Counted from the first letter of the stretch, positions 20,948-33,555 are shown. The stretch: DNA of 64,000 nt from Prochlorococcus sp. AG-402-B05 (GCA_003279635.1 QCHK01000008.1:1-64000); one strand, 5' to 3'. The notes: generated by a model not told the origin, from the sequence alone. Numbers and translations: made by a program.

Positions 20948-22633
20948 TTATTTCCATTCAATAGTACTGGTCTTATCTTTTAAATTCCAATCAAATAATG
21001 GCGAATTTTCAAAATTTGAAAGTTCGCTTATTTCTTTTGACTCTATAGATATATTTGAAGAAGGATGTAAAAGTCTTTCATAATTATCAGTTTTAATGAT
21101 TCCAATTCTTTCTGTATTTTCCCAATTGCTTAGCTCCTTAAGTAGTGACTCAAGCAATCTTTTATCTATCAAGTTACCTTCTAAATGTGTTTTGATATCT
21201 CTATGTCTAACATTCCAAATAAATAATGGGTTTTCACATAGAGCTATCAACCTTGGAGCTGTTTGAATAGAAATTTTCAAAAAATGGTTTTCTGACCACT
21301 TACATGCTTTATCTTCAAAATGTTTTAATTCAATGTTGTTAATTTTTCCATCCCAATAGACAACAATATTTTGTCTTTCATTGGTTAAATTTGTCTGAAT
21401 ATTATTATCAATTAAGTGTCCAAGTTTTTCTCTTTTCACCTCAAGATAAGCCGCATTATGATCTCCGGGACAAATAACTAATGGAACTCTAGATTCAACC
21501 TGAAGACCATATCCACCAAGACCTGCTATTTTTCTTGGATTATTTGTTAGTAATTTAAGTCTATTTATTCCTAAATCTGTCAATATTTGCGCCCCTACTC
21601 CATAGTTTCTCAAATCTGCAGGAAAACCTAACTTCTCATTGGCCTCAACAGTATCTAATCCTCCATCTTGTAGATTATAAGCTTTTAATTTGTTAACTAA
21701 ACCTATACCTCTCCCTTCCTGCCTTAGATAGACAACAACTCCTTCTCCTTCTTCTGAAATTCTTGACAAGGCAGCTTCTAATTGAGGCCTACAATCGCAC
21801 CTTAACGATCCAAATGCGTCTCCTGTAAGACACTCCGAGTGCATTCTTACCAATACTGGCTCTTTTAAATTTTCTGGATTTCCTTTTATTATCGCGACAT
21901 GTTCTGATCCATCCAATTCATTCTTGTAACCGATTGCCTTGAAATCTCCAAATAGGCTAGGCAACTTTGCTACTGCTTGTCTGTACACAAATCTCTCATT
22001 TTCAAGTCTGTAGTGAATTAAATCTGCAATACTGATCAACTTTAAATTTCTTTCTTGCGCATATTTTTTTAACTCAGGCAATCTTGCCATTGAGCCATCC
22101 AGATTTTGAATTTCACAGATAACACCAGCAGCAGATAAGCCTGCTAACAAAGATAGGTCTACTGCCGCTTCCGTATGTCCAGCCCTTTTTAATACTCCTC
22201 CAATTTTTGCTCTTAAAGGGAAAATATGACCTGGTCTTCTTAAATCAATTGGTTTTGTTTGACTATTAAGAGCAACTTGAATTGTTTTAGCTCTATCTTC
22301 AGCTGAAATACCCGTAGATACTCCAAATTCAGGACCTGCATCGATACTTACAGTGAATGCTGTTTGGTTTGAATCGGTATTTCTGTCAACCATTAAAGGA
22401 AGATCTAATTCGTCTAATCTTTCCCCTTGCATTGCTAGACATATCAAACCTCTAGCCTCTGTTGCCATGAAATTTATTTGCTGGGGAGTCGCAAATTGAG
22501 CAGCACATATTAAATCGCCTTCGTTTTCTCTCTTTTCATCATCAACCACAACAACACATTCACCATTTCTTATAGCAGCTAGTGCATCTGCAATATCATC
22601 AAATTCAATTTCATAACAATCTTCTGATTTCAA
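20948..22633 (-). CDS. ribBA: Bifunctional DHBP synthase / GTP cyclohydrolase II with C-terminal extension
   Basis: 561 aa; RibB (VVVDDEKRENEGDLICAAQ) and RibA (VRMHSECLTGDAFGSLRCDC, RQEGRGIGL), then about 160 extra residues. Confidence 0.95.
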   Translation of the reverse strand: MKSEDCYEIEFDDIADALAAIRNGECVVVVDDEKRENEGDLICAAQFATPQQINFMATEARGLICLAMQGERLDELDLPLMVDRNTDSNQTAFTVSIDAGPEFGVSTGISAEDRAKTIQVALNSQTKPIDLRRPGHIFPLRAKIGGVLKRAGHTEAAVDLSLLAGLSAAGVICEIQNLDGSMARLPELKKYAQERNLKLISIADLIHYRLENERFVYRQAVAKLPSLFGDFKAIGYKNELDGSEHVAIIKGNPENLKEPVLVRMHSECLTGDAFGSLRCDCRPQLEAALSRISEEGEGVVVYLRQEGRGIGLVNKLKAYNLQDGGLDTVEANEKLGFPADLRNYGVGAQILTDLGINRLKLLTNNPRKIAGLGGYGLQVESRVPLVICPGDHNAAYLEVKREKLGHLIDNNIQTNLTNERQNIVVYWDGKINNIELKHFEDKACKWSENHFLKISIQTAPRLIALCENPLFIWNVRHRDIKTHLEGNLIDKRLLESLLKELSNWENTERIGIIKTDNYERLLHPSSNISIESKEISELSNFENSPLFDWNLKDKTSTIEWK

Positions 22634-22720
22634 CTTATTCCTCGTGTTTGTGGTGAAATGGTTCTTTGCTAATTATTCTCAAATGAATATCTCCTCATTC
22701 TACGAAATAACATTGATGTT

Positions 22721-23800
22721 ATGGCAATTAGTTCATCGAAAGCTGGGAGGATCGCAATTATTGGAGCATCTGGATACGGTGGACTTCAACTAGTCAAGTT
22801 GATCAATGAGCATCCTAATTTTGAGATTTCATCCTTAAATGGTGAGCGATCAGTGGGTAAAAGCTGGAATGAAATCAATCCTTTTATGAAAATTTTAGGA
22901 GATAAAAAGATAACTAAAAGCAATATTGATGAAATCGCTCATAATTCTGATTATGCAATATTAAGTCTTCCTAATGGTTTATCATCACAGTTAACACCTT
23001 TATTGTTAAAAAAAGGTGTTAAGGTCCTTGATTTGTCGGCAGATTATAGATTTAAATCTCTAGATAAATGGAAAGAAGTCTATACAAAAGAAGCAGCAAA
23101 ATATTCAAGATATGATTACGAATTATGTGAAGAGGCTATTTATGGTTTTTCAGAAGAATTTAGTAGCGAAATCTCAAAGTCAAGATTAATTGCATGTCCA
23201 GGTTGCTATCCAACTGCCTCACTTAGTTTACTTATTCCATTTTTAAAACAAGGTTTAATAGAAAGTGAGGGAATTATTATTGATGCAAAATCTGGGACAT
23301 CTGGTGGTGGGAGAAATCCAAGTGAGCAACTTTTATTGTCTGAATGCTCTGAATCCATTAGACCCTATGGAGTTATTGGGCATAGGCACACGGCTGAAAT
23401 AGAAAGCGTTGCCAGTTATTTTGCTGGTCATGAAGTCAATTTACAATTCACTCCTCATTTAGTACCAATGGTTAGAGGAATTTTGTCGACAGTTTACGCT
23501 CGTTTAAGAGATCCCGGATTAACAGCTGAAGACTGCAAAATTGTAATTGAAGCATTTTATAAAGATCAACCATTTATTGATATCCTGCCTGTAGGAACTT
23601 ATCCAGCAACTAAATGGGTTAAAAATACTAATAAAGTTATGATTTCTGTTGAAGTTGATAAACGCAGCGGAAGAATTGTTCTAATGAGTGTTATAGATAA
23701 TCTTTTAAAAGGTCAAGCAGGGCAGGCAGTTCAAAATTTAAATATAATGCACGGACTTGAATCAGATATTAGTCTTCCTAAGATTACTTTTTATCCTTGA
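22721..23800 (+). CDS. argC: N-acetyl-gamma-glutamyl-phosphate reductase
   Basis: GASGYGGLQLVKLI...ACPGCYPTASL...IIDAKSGTSGGGR. Confidence 0.96.
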   Translation: MAISSSKAGRIAIIGASGYGGLQLVKLINEHPNFEISSLNGERSVGKSWNEINPFMKILGDKKITKSNIDEIAHNSDYAILSLPNGLSSQLTPLLLKKGVKVLDLSADYRFKSLDKWKEVYTKEAAKYSRYDYELCEEAIYGFSEEFSSEISKSRLIACPGCYPTASLSLLIPFLKQGLIESEGIIIDAKSGTSGGGRNPSEQLLLSECSESIRPYGVIGHRHTAEIESVASYFAGHEVNLQFTPHLVPMVRGILSTVYARLRDPGLTAEDCKIVIEAFYKDQPFIDILPVGTYPATKWVKNTNKVMISVEVDKRSGRIVLMSVIDNLLKGQAGQAVQNLNIMHGLESDISLPKITFYP

Positions 23801-24485
23801 AACTAGTTCTAATTTCTATTGCCACTTTAGCAATAGCTAAAGGTAATATTATATGTTCCATATCTTGAATTCTTTTTTTTAAAGTTTCCATACTATCTTT
23901 TTCTTTAAGAGGGACTGCCGCTTGAATAATTATTGAGCCTGAATCAACCTCCTTTTGAACATAGTGAACTGTACAGCCAGTAATAGTTACCCTTTTGTCC
24001 ATTGCCTGCTGTATCGCATCAATGCCTTTAAAAGATGGTAAAAGTGATGGATGTATATTAATTAGTCTATTATTGAACTTATTAATTATTTCTTCACCAA
24101 CAATTCTCATCCATCCAGCCATAACAACTAGTTCTACAGATAGTTCTTCTAGTTTATCCATAACCAATTTATCGTGTTCTAATCTAGAATTACAATCTCT
24201 ATGATTAATAATTACATAGGGTATATCATATTTAATTGCCTTTTCTATTGCTAAGCAATTAGGATTATTAACAATTAATATAGATACTTCTGCATTAAGT
24301 TCGTTGTTTTGAATAGATTTAATAATGAATTCAAAATTTGATCCATTACCAGATGCAAGAATACCTAATCTAATCTTTGGCTCAACTAAATTACTTGCTG
24401 ATTCAATTGGACTTATTAGGCTCTGTCCATATAAACCGTTAAATAAGTTTCTTTTAGAATATTCTTTATTATCTTGATTCATCAA
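23784..24485 (-). CDS. purN: Phosphoribosylglycinamide formyltransferase
   Basis: LGILASGNGSNFEFII...VMAGWMRIVG...LINIHPSLLPSFKG. 3' end overlaps argC by 17 nt. Confidence 0.94.
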   Translation of the reverse strand: MMNQDNKEYSKRNLFNGLYGQSLISPIESASNLVEPKIRLGILASGNGSNFEFIIKSIQNNELNAEVSILIVNNPNCLAIEKAIKYDIPYVIINHRDCNSRLEHDKLVMDKLEELSVELVVMAGWMRIVGEEIINKFNNRLINIHPSLLPSFKGIDAIQQAMDKRVTITGCTVHYVQKEVDSGSIIIQAAVPLKEKDSMETLKKRIQDMEHIILPLAIAKVAIEIRTSFKDKK

Positions 24486-24770
24486 ATAAGATTTATGTAC
24501 AACAAATCTATAACCTATCGAAAAAAATTACAATATCTAAATGCAAAAGACATTTTTAATATTAATAAAGATTTAAGTTAGTATTTAGAAAAATACAGGT
24601 TTAGATAGTATTAACTAACAAGCATACTATCATTCTTATTTGTCAATAACTAAACATTCACCATTTAAAAACCATTCTTGACTAATATAAATAAAATATA
24701 TTTGTTAAGTGGGATCTCATTGGAGTGTACCTGTTAACAGAATTCATTAAGGAGTATTCTTTTATCAATA

Positions 24771-26369
24771 ATGGCTTTAACTGACATCTTCCAGATGAAT
24801 AACAGCGATAAATGGAGAAGGTACTGTGCCCTTTTGTATAGCGATGATTCATTAGGTTTTTGGCTGGATATAAGCAGAATGGATGTAGAGATAACCGATT
24901 TTGAAGATTTTAATGAAATTTATTCCAAAGCCTTTGATGCATTAGAAAGTCTTGAGAATGGTTCCATTGCCAATATTGATGAAGGTAGGCAAGTAGGTCA
25001 TTACTGGCTTAGGAATCCAGAAGTTGCGCCAAGTACAGAGATTTCAGATTCTATTACTAAGGAAATCCAAGACATATCCCAGTTTGGGGCTTCAATATTA
25101 AATGGTGAAATAACAAACAGCGATGGAAAAAAATATACAGATGTTTTTTGGATTGGAATCGGTGGTAGTGGTTTAGGTCCACTACTCATTAAGGAGTCCT
25201 TCAAGAGAGAATCCATTGGGTTGGATCTACATTTTCTAGACAATGTAGACCCTGAGGGAATTTCCCATAAATTAAATTCTATCCTTTCTAATCTTGATTC
25301 AACTTTGTTTGTAGTTGTTAGTAAATCGGGAGGCACTCCAGAACCATTGATTGGAATGGAGCAAGCTATGAAGTTTGTTCTCGATAACAATCAGAATTGG
25401 TCATCTCGAGCGATAGCTATTACATCAAAAGGGAGTAAGTTAGATGTCTTAGCAGATAATGAAAATTGGTTAGATATTTTTGATTTACCCGATTGGGTTG
25501 GTGGCAGGACAAGTATTACTGGTGCTGTTGGCTTATTACCTGCCGCTCTAATTGGCGCTGATATAAAGAAATTCTTAAATGGAGCATCTCAAATGGATGC
25601 ACTAACAAGAGTAAAAGACATTAAAAATAATCCAGCAGCACTTTTGTCTTTAGCTTGGTTCAAATCCGGAAATGGAAAAGGTTTAAGAGATATGGTTGTA
25701 CTTCCCTATAGAGACAGATTAGAAGTTTTCAGTAGATATCTTCAACAACTTGTGATGGAATCTTTAGGCAAGAAGTTTGACAGAGATGAAAATCAAGTTA
25801 ATCAAGGTATAGCAGTTTATGGAAACAAAGGTTCTACAGATCAGCATGCATATGTGCAGCAATTAAGAGATGGTGTTGATAATTTCTTTGTTAATTTCAT
25901 TGAAATTCTTCACGATCCTTTAGAGATAGTTGAAGTAAAAAATAAAAGGCCAGGTGACTATTTGTCTGGATTTCTTCAAGGAACTCGTTCAGCATTGACT
26001 GAAGGAGGTAGACAGAATTTGACAATTACTTTTAAGTCATTTGATGAATCAAGTCTTGGTGCTTTAATTGCATTGTTTGAGAGAGCAGTAAGTCTCTATG
26101 CAGAATTGATTAATGTTAATGCCTACAATCAACCGGGAGTTGAAGCAGGTAAAAAAGCCGCTACAAAGATAATAAAACTTCAAAAAGAGATTGAGCTATT
26201 ATTGGATGATGGAAAGCAAAGAACATTAAATGAAATCAATGATGCGTTATCTTCTGATTCAACAGAGTCAATTTATTTAATTCTTAGAAAACTTTCAGAA
26301 AATTCTGATCATTATTCAATGATTGGTAATCAATCAAATCCCGATAAGCTTATTATTTCGAAAACTTGA
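24771..26369 (+). CDS. pgi: Glucose-6-phosphate isomerase
   Basis: 532 aa; [52 protein letters not shown]. Confidence 0.96.
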   Translation: MALTDIFQMNNSDKWRRYCALLYSDDSLGFWLDISRMDVEITDFEDFNEIYSKAFDALESLENGSIANIDEGRQVGHYWLRNPEVAPSTEISDSITKEIQDISQFGASILNGEITNSDGKKYTDVFWIGIGGSGLGPLLIKESFKRESIGLDLHFLDNVDPEGISHKLNSILSNLDSTLFVVVSKSGGTPEPLIGMEQAMKFVLDNNQNWSSRAIAITSKGSKLDVLADNENWLDIFDLPDWVGGRTSITGAVGLLPAALIGADIKKFLNGASQMDALTRVKDIKNNPAALLSLAWFKSGNGKGLRDMVVLPYRDRLEVFSRYLQQLVMESLGKKFDRDENQVNQGIAVYGNKGSTDQHAYVQQLRDGVDNFFVNFIEILHDPLEIVEVKNKRPGDYLSGFLQGTRSALTEGGRQNLTITFKSFDESSLGALIALFERAVSLYAELINVNAYNQPGVEAGKKAATKIIKLQKEIELLLDDGKQRTLNEINDALSSDSTESIYLILRKLSENSDHYSMIGNQSNPDKLIISKT

Positions 26370-26372
26370 TTG

Positions 26373-28961
26373 CTAAATAACTATATTTACTAATTTATTC
26401 GGGACAACAATTATTCGTTTTGGCTCTTTTCCATCCATCCATTTTATAGCAGCCTCAGTTTTAATAGCTAAGTCCTCTAAATTTTCTTTAGATAGATTTT
26501 TACTAGCATTAATTGATCCTCTAACTTTTCCATTGATTTGAATCATAAGTTTAAAAGTATCTTGTTCAATTGCACCTGCATCAAATTCTGGCCATGACTG
26601 AAGATGAATACTTTGAGTATTTCCGATTGTCTTCCAAAGCTCCTCTGCAATATGAGGAGAAAATGGAGAAGTTATTTTAACTAATATTGAAATAACTTTA
26701 TTTAGAGTGTCATTTCTACAGTAATTAACTATTAAACTTAGGCCATTTACAACCTTCATAAGTTCAGATATTGCTGTATTAAATTGAAGATTATCTAAAT
26801 CATCAGTAATTTCCTTAATAGCAATATTAATTAGGCGTAAAGCCTCTTCGTCTTTAGACTTTTCTTTTTCTATATTAAATCTTGAATTATTCTTAGTTAT
26901 TTCAAAAGTATTATTAACAAATTTCCAGAGTCTCTGAATAAATCGGTATTGCCCTTCGACATCGGAGTCATCCCACTCTAAATCTTTTTCCGGTGGAGCT
27001 TTAAAAAGAATAAACATTCTTGCAGTGTCAGCTCCATATTTATCTATCACTACAGATGGATCTACACCATTATATTTTGACTTCGACATCTTTTCATAGA
27101 TGATTTCAATATTCTCTCCTGTAAGCGGATCTTTAGGATTATCAATATCTTTAATTTGATCCTTTGAAAAATATTTATTTGTATTGGGATTTTTAAAAGT
27201 AACTGCTTGAACCATCCCTTGAGTTAGTAATTTCTTAAAAGGTTCATCAATATTTATTAATCCACATTTCTTGAGAGCCTTGGTTAAAAATCTAGAATAT
27301 AGTAAATGTAAAATAGCGTGCTCGATACCACCGACATACTGCTTAACTGGAAGCCATTTGTCTATTTCGCTTTTCAGAAAAGGCTTTTCACAATTATCAG
27401 GATTTATATATCTTAAAAAGTACCAAGATGAACACATAAAAGTGTCCATTGTATCAGTTTCTCTTTTGGCATCAGTTCCACATTTTGGGCAACAAGTATT
27501 TATCCATTCGCTTTTGGTTGTTAAAGGACTCTTACCTTTACCAGTTAATTTAATATCAATTGGTAGTACAACTGGAAGATCATTGTCAGGGACTCTTACT
27601 TGGCCACACTTCTTACAATTAATAATCGGAATTGGGCAGCCCCAATACCGTTGTCTAGATATAAGCCAATCTCTTAATTTGTATGTGATCTTTGGTTTTG
27701 CCCAATTTGAATTTGAACCAAATTCAAGTATTTGTTTTTTTGCAATATCAGATTCAATACCATTAAATTTATCTGAATTGATCATGATACCCTTATCAAC
27801 AAATTCAGCATTTAAATAATTATCATCTTCACCAATATTGGGTTTTATTACATATTGAATAGGCAAATCATATGACTTTGCAAACTGATAATCTCTGCTA
27901 TCGTGTGCTGGAACACCCATAACAGCTCCTGTTCCATATTCCATAATCACATAGTCTCCTATCCAAATCGGTATCTGTTTATTATTTGCTGGATTAATTG
28001 CATCTACTCCTAAGTACATTCCAAGTTTTTGTCTGGTATCTGAATTACGTTCAAGATCACTTAACTTTTCTTGAGTTTGTCTAAAGTCATTTAATTTATC
28101 TATATCATCAGAACTTATTAATTGATCAACTAATGGATGATTTGATGCTAATACCAGATAACTTACTCCATAAACTGTATCTATTCTTGTCGTGAAAGCT
28201 GTTATTTTTTGGTCGTTATTTTTGATATTAAATGTTATTTCTGCACCGATTGATTTACCAATCCAATTTTTTTGCATAACTCTTACTCTGTCTGGCCAGT
28301 CACTAAGAGTAACTAAATCCTTATTAAGATCTTCCGCGAAACTAGTAATTCGTAAAAACCATTGATTTAATTCTTTTTTCTCAACTTTAGCTCCAGATCT
28401 CCATGATTTACCTTCAGCGTCTACTTGCTCATTAGCAAGAACAGTTTGATCAATTGGATCCCAATTAACTGTTGCTTTTTTTTGATAGGCAAGATTATTT
28501 TTATGTAATTGATTAAATATATATTGAGTCCATTTATAATAATCTTCTTTGCAAGTAGTAACTTCTTTAGACCAATCTATTGATAATCCTAGACGATCTA
28601 ATTGATTTTTCATTTGTGAAATATTTTTATCTGTCCATGTTGATGGACTTGTTTCTCTCTCTATTGCTGCATTTTCAGCAGGTAAACCGAAGGAATCCCA
28701 ACCCATTGGATGTAAGACGTTAAAACCTTTCATCCTTTTATATCTAGCGAGCACGTCTGTAATTACATAATTCCTGACGTGACCCATATGTAAAGAACCT
28801 GATGGGTATGGAAACATCGACAAGGCATAGAAAGTATTTTCTTTATTTACCTCAGTATTTGTCCTATAGAGGTCATCATTAGCCCATTCTTTTTGCCAAT
28901 AAGCTTCTACTTCCCGAGGCTCGTATCGTTGGTCATTAATATCTGAAGTAGTATTATTCAA
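26373..28961 (-). CDS. leuS: Leucyl-tRNA synthetase
   Basis: 862 aa; class I motifs [16 protein letters not shown] and [12 protein letters not shown]. Confidence 0.98.
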   Translation of the reverse strand: MNNTTSDINDQRYEPREVEAYWQKEWANDDLYRTNTEVNKENTFYALSMFPYPSGSLHMGHVRNYVITDVLARYKRMKGFNVLHPMGWDSFGLPAENAAIERETSPSTWTDKNISQMKNQLDRLGLSIDWSKEVTTCKEDYYKWTQYIFNQLHKNNLAYQKKATVNWDPIDQTVLANEQVDAEGKSWRSGAKVEKKELNQWFLRITSFAEDLNKDLVTLSDWPDRVRVMQKNWIGKSIGAEITFNIKNNDQKITAFTTRIDTVYGVSYLVLASNHPLVDQLISSDDIDKLNDFRQTQEKLSDLERNSDTRQKLGMYLGVDAINPANNKQIPIWIGDYVIMEYGTGAVMGVPAHDSRDYQFAKSYDLPIQYVIKPNIGEDDNYLNAEFVDKGIMINSDKFNGIESDIAKKQILEFGSNSNWAKPKITYKLRDWLISRQRYWGCPIPIINCKKCGQVRVPDNDLPVVLPIDIKLTGKGKSPLTTKSEWINTCCPKCGTDAKRETDTMDTFMCSSWYFLRYINPDNCEKPFLKSEIDKWLPVKQYVGGIEHAILHLLYSRFLTKALKKCGLINIDEPFKKLLTQGMVQAVTFKNPNTNKYFSKDQIKDIDNPKDPLTGENIEIIYEKMSKSKYNGVDPSVVIDKYGADTARMFILFKAPPEKDLEWDDSDVEGQYRFIQRLWKFVNNTFEITKNNSRFNIEKEKSKDEEALRLINIAIKEITDDLDNLQFNTAISELMKVVNGLSLIVNYCRNDTLNKVISILVKITSPFSPHIAEELWKTIGNTQSIHLQSWPEFDAGAIEQDTFKLMIQINGKVRGSINASKNLSKENLEDLAIKTEAAIKWMDGKEPKRIIVVPNKLVNIVI

Positions 28962-29096
28962 GGAAGATCTCCTTCAGTAGTTGATTTGCCAATCAAATAA
29001 TGTTCTCATAAATTGATGCGCAATATGCCAATAGTTCTGAAATTACTACCAAGAGCCCTTTATTTCCTACAAACATAGTTTAACAATCAGAAAATC

Positions 29097-29951
29097 ATGA
29101 AAAATAATTTTTCAAAATATCAAGGACTTGGTAATGATTTTATTATCTTTGATGCTCGTAGTAACAATTTAGATCATTTATTTTCAAAAAATAAAGATAA
29201 TTTTATTGAGCACCTATGTAATAGAAATTTCGGCATCGGAGCTGATGGGATTATTCTAATATTAGAGTCTAATAATAAATGTTTTGTGAGAATGAAGATT
29301 TATAATTCTGATGGTTCCGAGCCAGAAATGTGTGGCAATGGTATTAGATGTCTGATTGCTTTTTTGAATGATAATAATGAAATTAATGAATTGTCTGAGA
29401 TCCCCATTGAGACCAAAGCGGGTCTTCTTCTTACTTCTATTGATGGTAATGAAAATATAAAAGTAAATATGGGTGAACCTATCCTTTCTCCTTTAGATAT
29501 ACCCACGAAATTATTGATGAACAGTTTAAAAGTACCTAATGGTGTGATTACATTAAAAGATCAAATATTAAATGTTTATGCTGCTAGTATGGGGAATCCT
29601 CATATGATCGTATTTGTTAATGATATTGAAGGGATACCATTTCATGAATGGGGTAGTTTCCTTGAAAAACATAATACATTTCCAAATGATACCAATGTTC
29701 ACTTTGTTGAAATAATCGATAAGTCAAATATTAAAGTAAAGGTATGGGAAAGGGGTTGCGGCCCAACATTAGCTTGTGGTACTGGAGCATGCGCTTGTCT
29801 GGTAGTTACCTCTAAGTTAGGGAAAACTTTAAACAACGCTAATGTCTATTTACCAGGCGGCAAATTAGAAGTTGAATGGCCAAATCAGTCAGGTCCCGTT
29901 TTCATGCAAGGACCAGCTTTAAAAGTATTTAGTGGAGAGATAGATATTTAA
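29097..29951 (+). CDS. dapF: Diaminopimelate epimerase
   Basis: NSDGSEPEMCGNGIRC and ERGCGPTLACGTGACAC catalytic motifs. Confidence 0.97.
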   Translation: MKNNFSKYQGLGNDFIIFDARSNNLDHLFSKNKDNFIEHLCNRNFGIGADGIILILESNNKCFVRMKIYNSDGSEPEMCGNGIRCLIAFLNDNNEINELSEIPIETKAGLLLTSIDGNENIKVNMGEPILSPLDIPTKLLMNSLKVPNGVITLKDQILNVYAASMGNPHMIVFVNDIEGIPFHEWGSFLEKHNTFPNDTNVHFVEIIDKSNIKVKVWERGCGPTLACGTGACACLVVTSKLGKTLNNANVYLPGGKLEVEWPNQSGPVFMQGPALKVFSGEIDI

Positions 29952-29962
29952 TAAGTCCTCAT

Positions 29963-31144
29963 ATGAAAGATATTTATCTCGATGCATCAGCTACTACTCC
30001 TCCTCATTTAGAGGTTATTACTAAATTAAAGGATATTCAATTTGAATGCTGGGGTAATCCATCAAGTATTCATAAAGTTGGGGTTATCGCAAGAGAGATT
30101 TTAGAAAGATCAAGATTATCAATAGCAAATAAATTAAATGCTTCTTCGGACGAATTATTTTTTACATCTGGAGCAACTGAATCAAATTATCTAGCTCTAA
30201 AAGCTGTATCTAATAATCTTGATAAAGGAAGAATTGTCATTTCTAGCATTGAACACCCCTCGATTAACCTAATAGCTAATCAATTGCGTAATGAAGGCTG
30301 GGATATTAAATATTGGCCTGTGGATAGTTATGGAATTATTGATCTAGATTTATTAGAGGAGGTGTTATCTCCTCCGACAAAATTGGTTTCAATAATTTGG
30401 GGACAAAGTGAGATTGGCTCCATTCAGCCCATAAATCTCATAGGTATGGAATGTAAGAAACGAAATATTCTTTTCCATACAGATGCCACACAGGTCCTCC
30501 CTTGTGGCCTTATTGATTGGAGTAATTTAAATGTCGATATGCTTAGCGCCTCTGCTCATAAGCTTCAAGGCCCTAAAGGTATTGGATTATTGATGTTGCG
30601 AAAGGGTATTCAAGATTTATTAATGAAGAATCCTTCGTATGGATTTAAAAATGGCTCAATAAGATCTGGTACTGAGTCAGTTCCTCTTATTGCAGGTTTT
30701 TCGACAGCAATTGACTTACTCAATGAATATATAGAGGTTAAAGATAATCAAACTTTATTTCCTGTGAATAATGTTTCAAAAATGACTTCTCGTTTAAAAA
30801 AAAATCTAATTAATAATAAACATCTTACGTTTATCGGACCAGATATAGAAAGACTGCCCAATAATCTTTCATTTCTCTGCCATACAGAATCAATGATCCC
30901 GATTAAAGGTAGAGAAATTGTTCGATTATTGTCAAAACATGGAGTTTATATAAGTAGCGGTAGTGCCTGCTCTTCATCTATTCAAGGACCAAATCCAATA
31001 CTGGTAGCAATTAATGTTGACAAAATATTTCAAGAATCTGGATTAAGAATAACTATTGGTCCATGGATTTCAAATGATGATATTACCTCAGTTTCAAATA
31101 TAATATTCGAATCATTGCAAACTTTAGAACTCAAAAAACAATGA
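29963..31144 (+). CDS. Cysteine desulfurase (NifS/IscS-like)
   Basis: PLP lysine SASAHKLQGPKGIGLL; ISSGSACSSS active Cys. Confidence 0.95.
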   Translation: MKDIYLDASATTPPHLEVITKLKDIQFECWGNPSSIHKVGVIAREILERSRLSIANKLNASSDELFFTSGATESNYLALKAVSNNLDKGRIVISSIEHPSINLIANQLRNEGWDIKYWPVDSYGIIDLDLLEEVLSPPTKLVSIIWGQSEIGSIQPINLIGMECKKRNILFHTDATQVLPCGLIDWSNLNVDMLSASAHKLQGPKGIGLLMLRKGIQDLLMKNPSYGFKNGSIRSGTESVPLIAGFSTAIDLLNEYIEVKDNQTLFPVNNVSKMTSRLKKNLINNKHLTFIGPDIERLPNNLSFLCHTESMIPIKGREIVRLLSKHGVYISSGSACSSSIQGPNPILVAINVDKIFQESGLRITIGPWISNDDITSVSNIIFESLQTLELKKQ

Positions 31145-31154
31145 TTATCAAAGA

Positions 31155-31775
31155 ATGAATATGTTGCCTTCAGATCTTAAAGAAGCAGAATCAAATGTAT
31201 ATGAATCTGTTCAAAGTTACTTTTTAAGTAACTCCGAACAATCATTTCTTTCTATTAATCTTAATTTCGATGGATTAAGACTAAATCCTATTATTTTTCG
31301 TTTATCTAATAAACTTACAGAAATTAAATACGATAATATCTTATTGTGGGCTGATGCTGGTGGAGCAGCTCTCGCGAAAAGAGATAATCCTGAATTAGCC
31401 AGCAAGATCTTTACTTTTAAAGAATTTATTAATTCTACAGATTTGTCAAATTCTATATTATTAGTTTGTTCTCCTCAACCATATGATATAGAAATGTTTG
31501 AACAGGTATGTTCACATGCTAAATCTAATGTAATTATGATTAATGGTAAGCTGGAAGATCCAATTGTTGGAATTGGAAGCGTAGGAAGAGAAATGAGAAA
31601 AAGATTTGCTAAAAAATGGAAAGTTTTATACTTTGTTCAACCATTTTCGATGGGTGCATTATTAAAAAGATATCCCAATGATTGGGAACTTTTTAAATTA
31701 AATAATAATGGGTATTCTTTTGTTAAATCATTTATTAATAGACCTGATGATGAAACAATAATCCTTAACTTGTAA
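31155..31775 (+). CDS. DUF1995-type cyanobacterial/plastid protein
   Basis: 206 aa; LWADAGGAALAKRDNPE...IVGIGSVGREMRKRFAKKWKVLYFVQPFSMGALLKRYP. Confidence 0.7.
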   Translation: MNMLPSDLKEAESNVYESVQSYFLSNSEQSFLSINLNFDGLRLNPIIFRLSNKLTEIKYDNILLWADAGGAALAKRDNPELASKIFTFKEFINSTDLSNSILLVCSPQPYDIEMFEQVCSHAKSNVIMINGKLEDPIVGIGSVGREMRKRFAKKWKVLYFVQPFSMGALLKRYPNDWELFKLNNNGYSFVKSFINRPDDETIILNL

Positions 31776-31779
31776 ATTA

Positions 31780-33015
31780 ATGATAAGAAAGCTATCTTTA
31801 TATATTGGATTAATAATTATATCGATAAATACAGCTAATGGTAATTTGTTTTCGATATATTCCTACGTCCGGCAACGTATTAATATTAATACTTTAAGTC
31901 CTGAAGAGATAAAAATATGTTATGCATTGCAAAATAAGATAGAGGATTATATTGATAACTTTAATAGTAAAATAAGTGTTAACATATTAAATAAAAATGG
32001 TGAGTTTATTGTAGATATAAATGGAAACAGTCCTAGAATTCCTGCTTCGAATCAAAAGATTTTGTCAAGCGCCTTCTCTTTAGATAATTTAGGACCAAAC
32101 TATATTCTCAAAACATCTTTAAAACAGATTAGTAGTGGAGGTTTATACCTTGATGCATCTGGTGATCCTGACTTTGACATAAGGCATTTAGACGAGTTAC
32201 TTATGGGACTTAATAGAAAGAAGCTTAATACGAGTGTTAAAATACCAATATTAATTAGGAGTATTAATAATAATAATTGGTGGCCGACTAGCTGGGCCTA
32301 TGCCGATAGAAGAGAAGAATATGGTGCGCCTATTACTAAGTACTCTATCGCTAGTAATGCAAGTACTAATGCTTTAAATAATCCAATTGATAATTTTATT
32401 AATGAGTTAGAGAATTCTATAAATAGAAATAATCTATCAAGTAAATACTTTATTAAACCTGTTAATAAAAATCTTTCTATTGATTTTATTTCTACAATCA
32501 ATAGTGTTAATTCTGCTCCATTATATATTTTACTTAATCTAGTTAATTCTGAAAGCCACAATTTTACAGCTGAGGTTATTTTTAGACATTCACTAAATAA
32601 CTGGTCTCATGATTTTCCTAATGCTAAATACAGTAAGTGGATAAAAGATCAAAATTTTGATTCCGATAATTTTATCTTTGCTGATGCTAGTGGTTTATCA
32701 AGAGAAAATAGGGTTACTACATATGGTCTATCTCAATTTTTGAGAAGAATGCAATTGAGCAGATATTCCGATTATTATTTTTCATCTTTTTCTATTTTAG
32801 GTGTTAGGGGATCATTAAAAAATGTAAATGCTCCAATAACTCTTAAGGGTAGAATTTTGGCTAAATCAGGAAGACTTAATAATGTTAGATCTATTTCTGG
32901 TATTATATTAGGTAAAGATAAAATATTTAGTATTATTGTTAATAATATGGAAAATTCGACTAAGCATATTATTAATATTTTATCAATAGTAGATAATACT
33001 AAGTATTGTTCTTAA
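31780..33015 (+). CDS. D-alanyl-D-alanine carboxypeptidase (DacB/PBP4 family)
   Basis: [16 protein letters not shown] (SxxK), [33 protein letters not shown] (KSG). Confidence 0.88.
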   Translation: MIRKLSLYIGLIIISINTANGNLFSIYSYVRQRININTLSPEEIKICYALQNKIEDYIDNFNSKISVNILNKNGEFIVDINGNSPRIPASNQKILSSAFSLDNLGPNYILKTSLKQISSGGLYLDASGDPDFDIRHLDELLMGLNRKKLNTSVKIPILIRSINNNNWWPTSWAYADRREEYGAPITKYSIASNASTNALNNPIDNFINELENSINRNNLSSKYFIKPVNKNLSIDFISTINSVNSAPLYILLNLVNSESHNFTAEVIFRHSLNNWSHDFPNAKYSKWIKDQNFDSDNFIFADASGLSRENRVTTYGLSQFLRRMQLSRYSDYYFSSFSILGVRGSLKNVNAPITLKGRILAKSGRLNNVRSISGIILGKDKIFSIIVNNMENSTKHIINILSIVDNTKYCS

Positions 33016-33488
33016 TTAGTATTTAGTTTCATAAGATCCTTAGCGATAAATTCAGGAACCATATGGCGAATCTCTCCGCCAAATCTTGCGACTTCTTTGA
33101 CTACTGAACTACTTAAAAAGCTATGATGCGTTTCTGTCGCAAGAAAAATGGTTTCGTATTGATAATTTAACGATCTGTTTGTATGAGCAACCTGCAGTTC
33201 ATATTCAAAATCACTCATAGCTCTTAAGCCTCTTAAAATAAGATCAGCATTATATTCACGAGCACAATCCACAGTTAAACCTTTAAAAGCTATTGCGCTG
33301 CTACCTTTTATATCTTTAGTAGCATTTAAAATCTGCTCTATTCTTCTCTCGCATGAGAAAGTTGTCTTTTTTGAGGGGTTATCTAACACTGCAATTAGAA
33401 CCTCTCCAAATAAATCACTTCCTCTTTGAATAAGATCAAGGTGGCCAAACGTTAGTGGATCGAAACTACCTGGATAAAGCGCTTTCAT
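33012..33488 (-). CDS. coaD: Phosphopantetheine adenylyltransferase
   Basis: [23 protein letters not shown]...[13 protein letters not shown]. Confidence 0.96.
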   Translation of the reverse strand: MKALYPGSFDPLTFGHLDLIQRGSDLFGEVLIAVLDNPSKKTTFSCERRIEQILNATKDIKGSSAIAFKGLTVDCAREYNADLILRGLRAMSDFEYELQVAHTNRSLNYQYETIFLATETHHSFLSSSVVKEVARFGGEIRHMVPEFIAKDLMKLNTN

Positions 33489-33555
33489 GTTCTTTTAGCT
33501 TTAAAAATGTCCATTTCTTTCATAGAATCACATATCTATAAACGTTTCAAAGCGA

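Noticed and set aside
26370-26372. 3-nt gap and tail-to-tail overlaps at pgi/leuS, argC/purN, PHP/cobN and LptC/CCB
   Set aside because: Typical of compact genomes; not evidence of special regulation by itself.
27271-27819. + strand 182-aa ORF within leuS
   Set aside because: Antisense shadow of leuS; no family resemblance.
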